A DNA stretch of 64,000 nt from positions 1,178,001 through 1,242,000 of the forward strand of contig NZ_JAFCKT010000001.1 of the NCBI RefSeq assembly GCF_018129985.1, in the 5' to 3' direction. The DNA comes from Bradyrhizobium sp. SZCCT0148 (GTDB lineage: Bacteria > Pseudomonadota > Alphaproteobacteria > Rhizobiales > Xanthobacteraceae). The position numbers and the translations under genes were made by a program. Below are positions 42,874 to 51,090 of this stretch, one piece after another (within the stretch, counting starts at the first letter, position 1; each line of letters begins with the position of its first letter). The notes beneath the pieces are model-generated. The model did not search any database and was not told where the DNA came from. It saw only the letters and a program-made list of their open reading frames with translations.

Positions 42874-43404
42874 GTGCCCAATCCGCATGATTTCCACACG
42901 CCGCAACCGTCCTACACCAGGGACGAACTGCTGAGATCGAGCGACGGCGGCTATTTCGGGCCGGGCAATGCGCAATTGCCGGCACCGCCGATGCTGATGA
43001 TGGACCGCATCACGGAAATCAGCCTCGACGGCGGCGAGTTCGGCAAGGGCCATATCGTCGGCGAGCTCGACATCGTGCCGGACCACTGGTTTTTCGATTG
43101 TCACTACCGCGGTGACCCGATGATGCCCGCGTCGCTCGGACTCGACGCGATGTGGCAGATGATCGGCTATTGGCTCGGCTGGTCGGGCTCCCCCGGCAAG
43201 GGCCGCGCCATCGGCGTCGGCGAGGTGGAAGCCACGGGCACCATCACACCGGATACGCGATCCGTACGCTACGAGGTCGCCATGCGCATGGTCCGGCGCG
43301 GCAAGCTGGTGCTCGGAATTGCCGATGGTCGTGTGCTCGCCGACGGCGGCTGCGTCTTCGTGGCCAAGGATATGAGGGTTGGCCTGACGAACGCGCTGGA
43401 GTGA
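42874..43404 (+). CDS. fabA: 3-hydroxydecanoyl-ACP dehydratase/isomerase
   Basis: A 176-residue hot-dog-fold enzyme that dehydrates 3-hydroxydecanoyl-ACP and isomerises trans-2- to cis-3-decenoyl-ACP, the branch point to unsaturated fatty acids. The active site is His77 in HWFFDCHYRGDPMMPASLG and Asp91 in LGLDAMWQMIGYWLGW, spaced 14 residues as in E. coli FabA. ALPAPPMLMMDRITEI-like sequence precedes it. The start is GTG at 42874 (MPNPHDFHTP). FabA usually sits with fabB; neither fabB nor fabI follows here, so this copy is solitary. Confidence 0.93.
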   Translation: MPNPHDFHTPQPSYTRDELLRSSDGGYFGPGNAQLPAPPMLMMDRITEISLDGGEFGKGHIVGELDIVPDHWFFDCHYRGDPMMPASLGLDAMWQMIGYWLGWSGSPGKGRAIGVGEVEATGTITPDTRSVRYEVAMRMVRRGKLVLGIADGRVLADGGCVFVAKDMRVGLTNALE

Positions 43405-43452
43405 AGCACTTGGCGGGCAAAGGACGCAGCGTTCCGTGCTCACAACCTAGCA

Positions 43453-43890
43453 TCATCTTCGTTTACGTTGGGCACGCTTTGCCTTGCCCACACGTACCGC
43501 CTTCTTGGCCGCCTTCCTTGCCTTCTTCGCAACGGCCTTCTGCGGCGCCTTCTTTGCCCTGGGCCGCTTCTTCACCTTGGCGCGCTGGGCGGCGGCGAGT
43601 GCGCCCCTCGCCCATCTTACAAGATCCTCGGAATCGTCGAACAGCCGCGCCGGCAACTCCCAGTAGGAGTTCACCACCACGGTCTTGGCGCGGGTGGAAT
43701 ACTGAAATGGTTTTGAGCCTTCAGCTTCAAAGTCCGGAATCGTTACTTCGTCGACACGGAAGAACAGACCGGCGCGCAAGGCGAGCGCGAAATTGACGCC
43801 GTCGGCGGAGATGCCGTAGCCCGAGAACATCTTGCGGATGGTGACGGGGCCGAAATCGGCAAACAGGTCGGCCAGAAACTCGCGGTCCAT
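43453..43890 (-). CDS. TfoX N-terminal-domain protein with a histone-H1-like tail
   Basis: A 145-residue protein. Residues 1-100 are a TfoX/Sxy N-terminal domain (MDREFLADLFADFGPVTIRK, MFSGYGISADGVNFALALRA, PFQYSTRAKTVVVNSYWELP). The last 45 residues are almost only Lys, Ala and Arg (KKRPRAKKAPQKAVAKKARK, AAKKAVRVGKAKRAQRKRR), like histone H1 tails, and should bind nucleic acid non-specifically. Full-length TfoX regulates competence in gammaproteobacteria; whether this form regulates anything is unknown. The start at 43890 is chosen because upstream sequence is an intergenic repeat. It lies downstream of the suf operon. Confidence 0.82.
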   Translation of the reverse strand: MDREFLADLFADFGPVTIRKMFSGYGISADGVNFALALRAGLFFRVDEVTIPDFEAEGSKPFQYSTRAKTVVVNSYWELPARLFDDSEDLVRWARGALAAAQRAKVKKRPRAKKAPQKAVAKKARKAAKKAVRVGKAKRAQRKRR

Positions 43891-43898
43891 CGAAGGCT

Positions 43899-44040
43899 CT
43901 CTCGTGCCCCGGACGCAGCGCAGCCTGAAACGGTGCGCTGCAGAGCCGAGGCCCAGATCTCTTGCGCTAATCACTATAGCGTGGGTCCCGGCTCTGCGCA
44001 GCAGCGCTAGCGCGCTGCAGCACGTGCGGGACACAAGAGC
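43899..44040. repeat. Bradyrhizobial-type intergenic inverted repeat
   Basis: Nested inverted arms: CTCGTGCCCCGGACGCAGC on the left and GCTGCAGCACGTGCGGGACAC plus AAGAG on the right pair imperfectly, with a second inner pair (CAGAGCCGAGGCCCA and TGGGTCCCGGCTCTG). The family (variants of GGGTCCCGGCTCTGCGCAGC) is, from memory, common in Bradyrhizobium genomes. It separates the suf operon end from the TfoX-domain gene and may act as a terminator. Confidence 0.7.
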
Positions 44041-44057
44041 ATAGCCTGGAGGCGAAA

Positions 44058-44468
44058 CTACCCGTCGATCTTGGCCGGACGCAGCTCGACCGACTCGCCG
44101 CAGCCGCAGGCGGAGATCTGGTTTGGGTTGTTGAAGACGAACTGGGCCTGCATCTTGTCGGCCTTGTAGTCCATCTCTGTGCCGAGCAGGAACAGCACGG
44201 CCTTGGGGTCGACCAGGATCTTGACGCCCTTGTCCTCGACGACCTCGTCGGTCGGGCGGATGTCATGGGCGTATTCGACCGTGTAGGACTGGCCGGCGCA
44301 GCCGCCGTTCTTCACGCCGACCCGCAGGCCCACGATCTCGGAATCGGCGCGGCTCGTCAGTTCGCTGATGCGCTGGGCGGCAGCGTCGGTCAGCCGCATC
44401 ACCTGCGGGCGCGGCCGCCGCGGCTTCGGGGGGGATGCTGGTGTCGAGCCTGACGATATCTGGGTCAT
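44058..44468 (-). CDS. sufA: A-type iron-sulfur carrier (SufA/IscA/HesB family)
   Basis: A 136-residue A-type carrier that receives and delivers Fe-S clusters. The three ligand cysteines are in KNGGCAGQSYTVEY and ISACGCGESVELR. RLTDAAAQRISELTSRADSE and GVKILVDPKAVLFLLGTEMD are typical. An N-terminal extension of about 22 Pro/Arg-rich residues precedes the domain. It is the last gene of the suf operon, 64 bp after sufT on the same strand. A role in cluster transfer to apo-enzymes is inferred from the family. Confidence 0.93.
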   Translation of the reverse strand: MTQISSGSTPASPPKPRRPRPQVMRLTDAAAQRISELTSRADSEIVGLRVGVKNGGCAGQSYTVEYAHDIRPTDEVVEDKGVKILVDPKAVLFLLGTEMDYKADKMQAQFVFNNPNQISACGCGESVELRPAKIDG

Positions 44469-44532
44469 GTCAATGATGTGGTCCGTTGCGGCGCGAATTC
44501 AATGCCGAGGATTCGAAGCAAGCGATTACGCG

Positions 44533-44904
44533 TCACCACATGTTGAGGACGAGGCGGGCCTCGTCGCTCATGCGCTCGGGCGACCACGGCGGCTCCCAGA
44601 CGACCTTGACGTCGACCACGCCGACGCCGGGAACGCTGGCGACCGCGTTTTCGACCATGGTCGGCAGCTCGCCGGCGGCCGGACAGTTCGGCGTCGTCAG
44701 CGTCATCTGGACGTCGACGGAGCGGTCGTCCTTGATCTCGACCTTGTAGATCAGGCCGAGTTCGTAGATGTCCGCCGGGATTTCCGGGTCGAACACGGTC
44801 TTCAGCCCGGCGATGATCTCGGTGGTGAGACGCTCAGTCTCCTCCGGCGGCAGCGCCGAATGGGTTTCCATTGGGCTAGCTTTGATTTCGGCCGTGTCAC
44901 TCAT
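44533..44904 (-). CDS. sufT: SUF-associated DUF59/MIP18 protein
   Basis: A 123-residue DUF59 (FeS assembly P1, MIP18-like) protein. The core is IIAGLKTVFDPEIPADIYEL, GLIYKVEIKDDRSVDVQMTL, and TTPNCPAAGELPTMVE with the single conserved Cys. In SUF operons this protein aids cluster maturation or transfer. Its start overlaps the sufS stop by four bases, so it is translationally coupled. SufE-type sulfur transfer protein is not seen in the operon. Confidence 0.92.
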   Translation of the reverse strand: MSDTAEIKASPMETHSALPPEETERLTTEIIAGLKTVFDPEIPADIYELGLIYKVEIKDDRSVDVQMTLTTPNCPAAGELPTMVENAVASVPGVGVVDVKVVWEPPWSPERMSDEARLVLNMW

Positions 44905-46148
44905 GCGAACATATCCCGCGCCTTCAAAAGCGCCTGTGCCAGATGATCGACTTCTTCCCGCGTATTATACATGCCGAACGAGGCCCGGCAGGTGGCCGTC
45001 ACGTTGAACCGCTCTAAAAGCGGCATCACGCAATGGGTGCCGGCGCGCACCGCGATGCCCTGACGATCGATCACGGTGGCGACGTCGTGGGCGTGCGCGC
45101 CCTTCAGCTCGAACGAGATCACCGGACCCTTGCCGCGTGCCGTGCCGATCAGCCGCAGCGAGTTGATCTCGCGCAGCTTCTCCTGGGCATAGGTGGTGAG
45201 ATCGTGCTCGTGCGCGGCGATGCGCTCCTTGCCGATCGAATTGACGTAGTCAATGGCGGCGCCAAGGCCGACGGCCTCGACAATCGCGGGCGTGCCCGCC
45301 TCGAACTTATGCGGAGGATCGCCATAGGTAATGACATCGCGCGAGACCTCGCGGATCATCTCGCCGCCACCGTTGAAGGGGCGCATCGCGACGAGGTGGT
45401 CATACTTGGCCCAGAGCACACCGATACCGGTCGGACCATAGACCTTGTGGCCGGTGAAGACATAGAAATCGCAGCCGATGTCCTGGACATCGACGGGCAG
45501 ATGCACCGCGCCCTGGCTGCCGTCGACCAGCACGGGAATGCCGCGGGCATGGGCGATCTTCACGACGTCCTTGACCGGCACGATGGTGCCGAGCGCGTTC
45601 GACATCTGCGTGATCGCGACCAGCTTGGTCTTTGCCGTCAGCAGCTTCTCGAACTCGTCGATGAGGAAATTGCCCTCGTCGTCGACAGGTGCCCATTTGA
45701 TCACGGCACCCTGACGTTCCCTGAGGAAATGCCAGGGCACGATGTTGGAATGGTGCTCCATGATCGACAGGACGATCTCGTCGCCCTCTTTGATGTTCGG
45801 CCCGCCCCAGGACGAGGCGACCAGGTTGATGGCCTCCGTCGCGTTGCGGGTGAAGATCACTTCCTCGGTGCGGGGCGCGTTGATGAACTGCGCCACCTTG
45901 GTGCGACCGCCCTCATAGGCTTCGGTCGCGGCATTGGCGAGGTAATGCAGGCCGCGATGCACGTTGGCGTATTCGGACGTATAGGCCTCGGTCATGCGCT
46001 CGAGCACGGCACTCGGCTTCTGCGCGGAGGCCGCGTTGTCGAGATAGACCAGCGGCTTGCCGTACACCTGCATCGCGAGCGCCGGGAAATCCTGGCGCAC
46101 GCGCGCGACGTCGTAGGAGCCATTCCTGACTGCGGGATGCGTGCTCAT
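44901..46148 (-). CDS. sufS: Cysteine desulfurase SufS
   Basis: A 415-residue class II PLP cysteine desulfurase that mobilises sulfur from cysteine for SufBCD. The PLP lysine is in DFYVFTGHKVYGPTGIGVL. The active-site Cys is in VRAGTHCVMPLLERF, the short class II form. LVYLDNAASAQKPSAVLERM and TRNATEAINLVASSWG complete the fold. It overlaps sufD (upstream) and sufT (downstream) by four bases each. With the iscS-like gene at 49897-51036 the operon encodes two different desulfurases. Confidence 0.96.
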   Translation of the reverse strand: MSTHPAVRNGSYDVARVRQDFPALAMQVYGKPLVYLDNAASAQKPSAVLERMTEAYTSEYANVHRGLHYLANAATEAYEGGRTKVAQFINAPRTEEVIFTRNATEAINLVASSWGGPNIKEGDEIVLSIMEHHSNIVPWHFLRERQGAVIKWAPVDDEGNFLIDEFEKLLTAKTKLVAITQMSNALGTIVPVKDVVKIAHARGIPVLVDGSQGAVHLPVDVQDIGCDFYVFTGHKVYGPTGIGVLWAKYDHLVAMRPFNGGGEMIREVSRDVITYGDPPHKFEAGTPAIVEAVGLGAAIDYVNSIGKERIAAHEHDLTTYAQEKLREINSLRLIGTARGKGPVISFELKGAHAHDVATVIDRQGIAVRAGTHCVMPLLERFNVTATCRASFGMYNTREEVDHLAQALLKARDMFA

Positions 46149-47449
46149 GACCGCCGCTCCAGCCAGCGCTCGGCGATGCCGATCACGTGCTCGCGCAAGC
46201 CGTCGTCGGCGATCTGCTCGATGGCTTCGCCCACGAATGCCTGGATCAGCAGCGCCTGGGCCTGCTTCTCGGGCAAGCCGCGCGCCTTGAGATAGAACAG
46301 CAGGCTGTCGTCCAACGCGCCGGCTGTGGCGCCGTGGCCGCAGGAAACGTCGTCGGCGAAGATCTCGAGCTCCGGCTTGTTGTCGGCCTCGGCTTCGTCC
46401 GAGAGCAGCAACGCGCGGATCATCATCTTGCCGTCGGTCTTCTGGGCGTCGGGACGCACGATGATGCGGCCCTGGAACACCGAGTGCGCACGGTCATCGA
46501 GCACGGCGCGGAAAACCTCGCGGCTGACGCAGTTCGGCACCGCATGGTCGACCACCAGCGTGGTGTCGCCGTGCTCGGTCTTCTGCAACAGGTTCGCGCC
46601 GTTGACCAGGAGCTCACTGCCCTCGCCTGCCAGCGTGATGAAGCCTTGCAAGCGGCTGACGGCAGCGCCTGTGGTCATATTGAAGAAGTTCAGCTTGGTG
46701 TTCGCACCGACCGTGACGAACTGCGAGGTGATGTTCACGGCGTCAGGCGCATCGTCCATCAGGCGAATATGCGCGACATCGGCGTTGTCGCCGATCGTCA
46801 CGATGACGGCGTCGTTGACCTGATAGGCTTTCGCATCAGCCGCGACGAAGGTCTCGATGATGGTGGCACGGGCGCCGTTCCCGACCTTCACCTGCGAGCG
46901 GGTGAAGGTCGACGCTGACGCGGCAGTCGCGATGTGGATGATCTGGATCGGTGCAGAGAGTTGCGCACCATCCGCAATGGACAGCACGACACCGTCGGTC
47001 GCCATCGCAGCGTTCAGAGCGATCACCGCATCCGTAGACGCGGTCTTCAGCAGACCGGCATCCTTTTCAAGCGCCTCCCGCGACGTCCCAAAGCCCGCCT
47101 CGGAGGCCAGCGCCTTCACGTCAGAGAGATCGGCTGCGAACACGCCGTCGACCAGCACCAGCTTGCGGGCGCCTGTGATCGCATGCGCCTTCACGGCGTC
47201 CGCGGCTCGCTTCAGCGCAGCCGCATCGGGGGCGGCCGCCAGCGGCAGCACCTCGCCGACCAGCGCGCGCAGGTCGGTGTATTTCCATTCCTCGATCCGG
47301 CGATGCGGCAGGCCGAGACGCTCATAGGTCTCGAACGCCTCGCGGCGCACCGCAACGACCGCAGGCGAACCCGGCAGCCGGCCTTCAGCGCTGGTGAAGA
47401 GATCGCTCACCGCGCGGCCCTTTCCGGTCTTTGCCACAGCAACGTTCAT
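46145..47449 (-). CDS. sufD: Fe-S assembly scaffold protein SufD
   Basis: A 434-residue scaffold component forming the SufBC2D complex. The beta-helix part shows VLSIADGAQLSAPIQIIHIA and SQFVTVGANTKLNFFNMTT. The C-terminal DDVSCGHGATAGALDDSLLF and YLKARGLPEKQAQALLIQAF are the SufD/SufB signature. RRIEEWKYTDLRALVGEVLP is the typical N-terminal motif. The start at MNVAVAKTGKGRAV is chosen; the longer frame's 87 additional residues are translated sufC sequence. It begins 11 bp after sufC and overlaps sufS by four bases. Confidence 0.95.
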   Translation of the reverse strand: MNVAVAKTGKGRAVSDLFTSAEGRLPGSPAVVAVRREAFETYERLGLPHRRIEEWKYTDLRALVGEVLPLAAAPDAAALKRAADAVKAHAITGARKLVLVDGVFAADLSDVKALASEAGFGTSREALEKDAGLLKTASTDAVIALNAAMATDGVVLSIADGAQLSAPIQIIHIATAASASTFTRSQVKVGNGARATIIETFVAADAKAYQVNDAVIVTIGDNADVAHIRLMDDAPDAVNITSQFVTVGANTKLNFFNMTTGAAVSRLQGFITLAGEGSELLVNGANLLQKTEHGDTTLVVDHAVPNCVSREVFRAVLDDRAHSVFQGRIIVRPDAQKTDGKMMIRALLLSDEAEADNKPELEIFADDVSCGHGATAGALDDSLLFYLKARGLPEKQAQALLIQAFVGEAIEQIADDGLREHVIGIAERWLERRS

Positions 47450-47460
47450 CGCAAAATTCC

Positions 47461-48213
47461 TTACGCGGCGTCCTCGAACTGGGCGTAGCCGGACGCCTCC
47501 AGCTCGAGCGCCAGTTCCTTGCCGCCGCTCTTCACGACACGGCCCTTCGACATCACGTGCACGATGTCGGGCACGATGTAGTTCAGAAGCCGCTGATAAT
47601 GGGTGATGACAACCATGGCGCGCTTGGGCGAATGCAGAGCGTTGACGCCGTCGGCCGCGATACGCAGCGCATCGATGTCGAGGCCGGAATCCATCTCGTC
47701 GAGAATGCACAGGCTGGGCTCGAACAGCGCCATCTGCAGCACCTCGTTGCGCTTCTTCTCGCCGCCGGAGAAGCCGACATTGACGCCGCGCTTGAGCATG
47801 TCTTGCGGAATGTTCAGCGACTTCGAGACCTCGCGGACCTTCTTGAGAAAGTCGGGCGTCGAATATTCGCTCTCGCCGCGCGCCTTGCGCTGCGCGTTCA
47901 GCGCCGTGCGCAGGAAATTCATGGTGGCGACGCCGGGAATTTCGACCGGGTACTGGAAGGCCAGGAACACGCCCTTGGCGGCGCGCATGTCCGGCGACAT
48001 CTCCAGCAGGTCCTCGCCCCGAAACAGGATCTGGCCGTCGGTGACCTCATAGCCGGGCTTGCCGGCGATGACGTGGGAGAGCGTCGACTTGCCGGAGCCG
48101 TTCGGCCCCATGATCGCGTGGATCTCGCCCTCGTTCACGGTCAGATTCAGCCCGTGGAGGATCTCACGCTCCTCGACACGAACCTTGAGGTCTTTCACTT
48201 CAAGCAAAGCCAT
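47461..48213 (-). CDS. sufC: Fe-S assembly ATPase SufC
   Basis: A 250-residue ABC-type ATPase driving the SufBC2D scaffold. Walker A is IMGPNGSGKSTLSHVIAGKP. The signature is VGFSGGEKKRNEVLQMALF and Walker B is SLCILDEMDSGLDIDALR, with VVITHYQRLLNYI carrying the switch His. The start at MALLEVKDLKVRVEEREIL is chosen, 61 bp after sufB. No membrane segment, as expected for the cytosolic Suf ATPase. Confidence 0.97.
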   Translation of the reverse strand: MALLEVKDLKVRVEEREILHGLNLTVNEGEIHAIMGPNGSGKSTLSHVIAGKPGYEVTDGQILFRGEDLLEMSPDMRAAKGVFLAFQYPVEIPGVATMNFLRTALNAQRKARGESEYSTPDFLKKVREVSKSLNIPQDMLKRGVNVGFSGGEKKRNEVLQMALFEPSLCILDEMDSGLDIDALRIAADGVNALHSPKRAMVVITHYQRLLNYIVPDIVHVMSKGRVVKSGGKELALELEASGYAQFEDAA

Positions 48214-48274
48214 CTTGGTATCCAGTCTATTCAGTGATGTTGGAGCGCCCGTGGCGCACCGCTGGGGTCGGCGA

Positions 48275-49771
48275 TCAGCCGACCGACCCTTCAAGCGAGA
48301 TCGAGATCAGCTTCTGCGCTTCCACCGCGAATTCCATCGGCAGCTGCTGCAGCACGTCCTTGACGAAGCCGTTGACGACGAGGCCGACAGCCTCTTCCTG
48401 CGAAAGACCGCGCTGGATGCAGTAGAACAGCACGTCCTCGGAGATCTTCGAGGTTGTCGCTTCGTGCTCGAAGGTTGCCGAGGAGTTCTTGGCCTCGATG
48501 TACGGCACGGTGTGCGCGCCGCACTTGTCGCCGATCAGCAGCGAGTCGCAAGCGGTGAAGTTGCGCGCGCCGGTCGCCTTGCGGTGTGCGGTGACGAGGC
48601 CGCGATAGGTGTTCTGCGACTTGCCGGCGGCGATGCCCTTGGAGATGATCCGGCTCGACGTGTTCTTGCCGAGGTGGATCATCTTGGTGCCAGAATCGAC
48701 CTGCTGGAAGCCGTTCGAGATCGCGATCGAGTAGAACTCGCCGCTGGAATTGTCGCCGCGCAGAATGCAGCTCGGATATTTCCAGGTGATTGCGGACCCG
48801 GTCTCGACCTGGGTCCAGGAAATCTTGGAGCGGTCGCCGCGGCAGTCGCCACGCTTGGTGACGAAATTGTAGATGCCGCCCTTGCCTTCCGAATTGCCCG
48901 GATACCAGTTCTGCACCGTCGAATATTTGATCTCGGCATCGTCATGGGCGACGAGCTCGACCACGGCGGCATGCAGCTGGTTCTCGTCGCGCTGCGGCGC
49001 AGTACAGCCTTCGAGATAACTGACGTAAGCGCCCTTGTCGGCGATGATCAGCGTGCGCTCGAACTGGCCGGTGTTGCGCTCGTTGATGCGGAAATAGGTC
49101 GACAGCTCCATCGGGCAGCGCACGCCCGGCGGCACGTAGACGAACGAGCCGTCGGAGAACACCGCCGAATTCAGCGTCGCATAGAAATTGTCCGAGGTCG
49201 GAACCACCGAGCCGAGATACTTCTGGACGAGCTCGGGATGCTCGCGGATCGCCTCCGAGATCGGCATGAAGATCACGCCGGCCTTCTTCAGCTCTGCCTT
49301 GAAGGTGGTGGCGACCGAGACCGAGTCGAACACCGCGTCGACCGCGATCTTGCGCCGGTTTGGGTCTTCCTCGCCGGGCTTGGGCTCGACGCCCTCAAGC
49401 ATGGCAACTTCGCGCAGGGGAATGCCGAGCTTCTCGTAGGTCTTCAGGATCTCCGGATCGATCTCGTCGAGCGAGGTGATCGTCTTCTTCGGCTTCGGCG
49501 CCGAATAGTAATAGAGGTCCTGGAAATCGATCTTGGGATAGTCCACGCGCGCCCAGGTTGGCTCGGTCATGGTCAGCCAGCGCCGATAGGCCTCGAGCCG
49601 CCACTGGAGCATCCAGGCGGGCTCGTTCTTCTTCTCGGAGATGAATTTGACGGTTTCTTCCGAAAGCCCCTTGGGAGCCTTGTCGGACTCGATCAGGGTC
49701 TCAAACCCATAGCGGTATTGGTCGACGTCGATGCGCTTCACGCGATCGACCGTCTCTTGCACGGCTGGCAT
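48275..49771 (-). CDS. sufB: Fe-S assembly scaffold protein SufB
   Basis: A 498-residue core scaffold on which the cluster is built. Conserved regions are [60 protein letters not shown], and [20 protein letters not shown] with conserved Cys and Glu residues; [20 protein letters not shown] lies near the end. The start is the ATG at 49771 ([15 protein letters not shown]). A 125-bp gap separates it from iscS and contains direct repeats and an Irr-like dyad, so a promoter or regulatory site may lie here. Confidence 0.97.
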   Translation of the reverse strand: MPAVQETVDRVKRIDVDQYRYGFETLIESDKAPKGLSEETVKFISEKKNEPAWMLQWRLEAYRRWLTMTEPTWARVDYPKIDFQDLYYYSAPKPKKTITSLDEIDPEILKTYEKLGIPLREVAMLEGVEPKPGEEDPNRRKIAVDAVFDSVSVATTFKAELKKAGVIFMPISEAIREHPELVQKYLGSVVPTSDNFYATLNSAVFSDGSFVYVPPGVRCPMELSTYFRINERNTGQFERTLIIADKGAYVSYLEGCTAPQRDENQLHAAVVELVAHDDAEIKYSTVQNWYPGNSEGKGGIYNFVTKRGDCRGDRSKISWTQVETGSAITWKYPSCILRGDNSSGEFYSIAISNGFQQVDSGTKMIHLGKNTSSRIISKGIAAGKSQNTYRGLVTAHRKATGARNFTACDSLLIGDKCGAHTVPYIEAKNSSATFEHEATTSKISEDVLFYCIQRGLSQEEAVGLVVNGFVKDVLQQLPMEFAVEAQKLISISLEGSVG

Positions 49772-49823
49772 TCTATCCTCCGCTCGCGGTTTCAAGGACC
49801 GCGGTGGATCAAACTCGGACGAG

Positions 49824-49846
49824 TATTACGATGTCTATTACGATGT
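49824..49846. promoter_or_regulatory. Tandem direct repeat in the iscS-sufB gap
   Basis: TATTACGATGT occurs twice, at 49824-49834 and 49836-49846, a 12-bp period. On the sufB coding strand it reads ACATCGTAATA twice, about 55-75 bases upstream of the start codon. Each copy contains a TAAT core that could act as a -10. It may be an operator for an iron-sulfur regulator; no known consensus is claimed. Confidence 0.35.
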
Positions 49847-49866
49847 TTTTTGGCGGAAAGCACGGG

Positions 49867-49882
49867 CTTAGAACCGTTCAAG
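49867..49882. promoter_or_regulatory. Irr-box-like dyad upstream of sufB
   Basis: On the sufB strand the sequence is CTTGAACGGTTCTAAG. It matches the rhizobial iron-control element TTAGAA-nnn-TTCTAA at 10 of 12 positions (right half complete, left half 4 of 6). It lies about 100 bases before sufB. Iron control of suf genes by Irr is known in rhizobia, so the site is plausible but degenerate. Confidence 0.35.
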
Positions 49883-49896
49883 CCCTGTTTCATCGC

Positions 49897-51036
49897 CTAT
49901 CCCTTAAGTAGGGTATTACCGAGCTTTCGCCAAGCCTCTAACGCCCTATTGATGTGATCCGGTTCCGTGGACCAGCCCAGACTGAGGCGGACCGCTCCTT
50001 GGGCCACGGCGGGATCGTACCCCATGGCCGATAGCACGTGGGACGGCTGGACCTTGCCTGAGGAACAGGCCGAACCCGAGGAGACTGCGATACCTTCGAG
50101 GTCAAAGCCGATCACGGCGGTCTCCGCTTTGAGGCCGGGCGCGGCGAAGAGAACGGTATTCGGCAACCGCTCCACCTCGTCCGCGAAGATGGTTGCGCGG
50201 GCAATCGCCCGGATGCCATTTTCCAAGCGATTTCTAAGAGTTGTCAAACGCTCCGCATCTTTCGAAAGAGTCTGAAGCGCAGCCTTCACCGCTGCGCCGA
50301 AGCCGGCGATGCCCGCAACATTCTCTGTTCCGGCGCGACGGTTCAGCTCCTGGCCGCCTCCCCGCAGTAACGGCTCCAATCCGATCAACCCCTCCGCCAC
50401 GACCAGAGCGCCGACCCCCTTGGGGCCGCCGACCTTATGTGCAGAGAAAGTCGCAAGATCCGCACCCACAGCGTTGATATCGAACGGAATTTTCCCGAGC
50501 GCCTGGATTGCATCAACGTGCAGCAGGCCGCCGGCCTCGTGGACGATCCGGGCGACTTCCGCGACCGGCTGCAGCGCGCCGGTTTCGTTGTTCGCCGCCA
50601 TGACGGAAACCAGAGCCGGAGGGCCGTCAGCGAGCAGGCCCCGGAGACGGTCGAGATCGACGACACCGGAGCGCAGCACCGGGATGAGACCGATCTGGTC
50701 CGCCGGAAACCGGCCGCCGGCGAGCACCGAAGCATGCTCCACGGCCGAGACCAGCAGCCGTTGAACCGGGCCGCCGGATGATCGCCGCAGGCCAGGCGAC
50801 AGCGCCATCGCGTTGGCTTCCGTTCCGGCGGAAGTGAAGACGACATTACGCGGCACCGCTCCGACCGCCACGGCAAGGGCCGCCCGGGCGTCCTCAACCA
50901 GCCGCCGTGCCTCCCGCCCCTCGGCATGAATCGAGGACGGGTTGCCGACCAAGTCGAAGGCGGCGAGCATCGCGCGGCGAGCCTCGGCGCGCAGCGGCGT
51001 GGTCGCATTCCAGTCGAGATAGACCCGGTCAGGCAT
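49897..51036 (-). CDS. Cysteine desulfurase (NifS/IscS-like)
   Basis: A 379-residue class I PLP cysteine desulfurase. MPDRVYLDWNATTPLRAEAR is the usual start, the PLP lysine is in LATFSAHKVGGPKGVGAL, and the sulfur-carrying Cys is in VSSGSACSSGKVQPSHVLSA, in a mobile loop typical of class I. The gene heads the operon iscS-sufB-sufC-sufD-sufS-sufT-sufA. Having both a class I and a class II desulfurase in one suf operon is normal in alphaproteobacteria. No iscR regulator is present upstream; instead an acyltransferase gene precedes it by 54 bp. Confidence 0.93.
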   Translation of the reverse strand: MPDRVYLDWNATTPLRAEARRAMLAAFDLVGNPSSIHAEGREARRLVEDARAALAVAVGAVPRNVVFTSAGTEANAMALSPGLRRSSGGPVQRLLVSAVEHASVLAGGRFPADQIGLIPVLRSGVVDLDRLRGLLADGPPALVSVMAANNETGALQPVAEVARIVHEAGGLLHVDAIQALGKIPFDINAVGADLATFSAHKVGGPKGVGALVVAEGLIGLEPLLRGGGQELNRRAGTENVAGIAGFGAAVKAALQTLSKDAERLTTLRNRLENGIRAIARATIFADEVERLPNTVLFAAPGLKAETAVIGFDLEGIAVSSGSACSSGKVQPSHVLSAMGYDPAVAQGAVRLSLGWSTEPDHINRALEAWRKLGNTLLKG

Positions 51037-51090
51037 GGCGCCCTCTTAGCACCTTTTCCCCGCGCGCCAATCGGAGGCTCCCCCGAGGGA

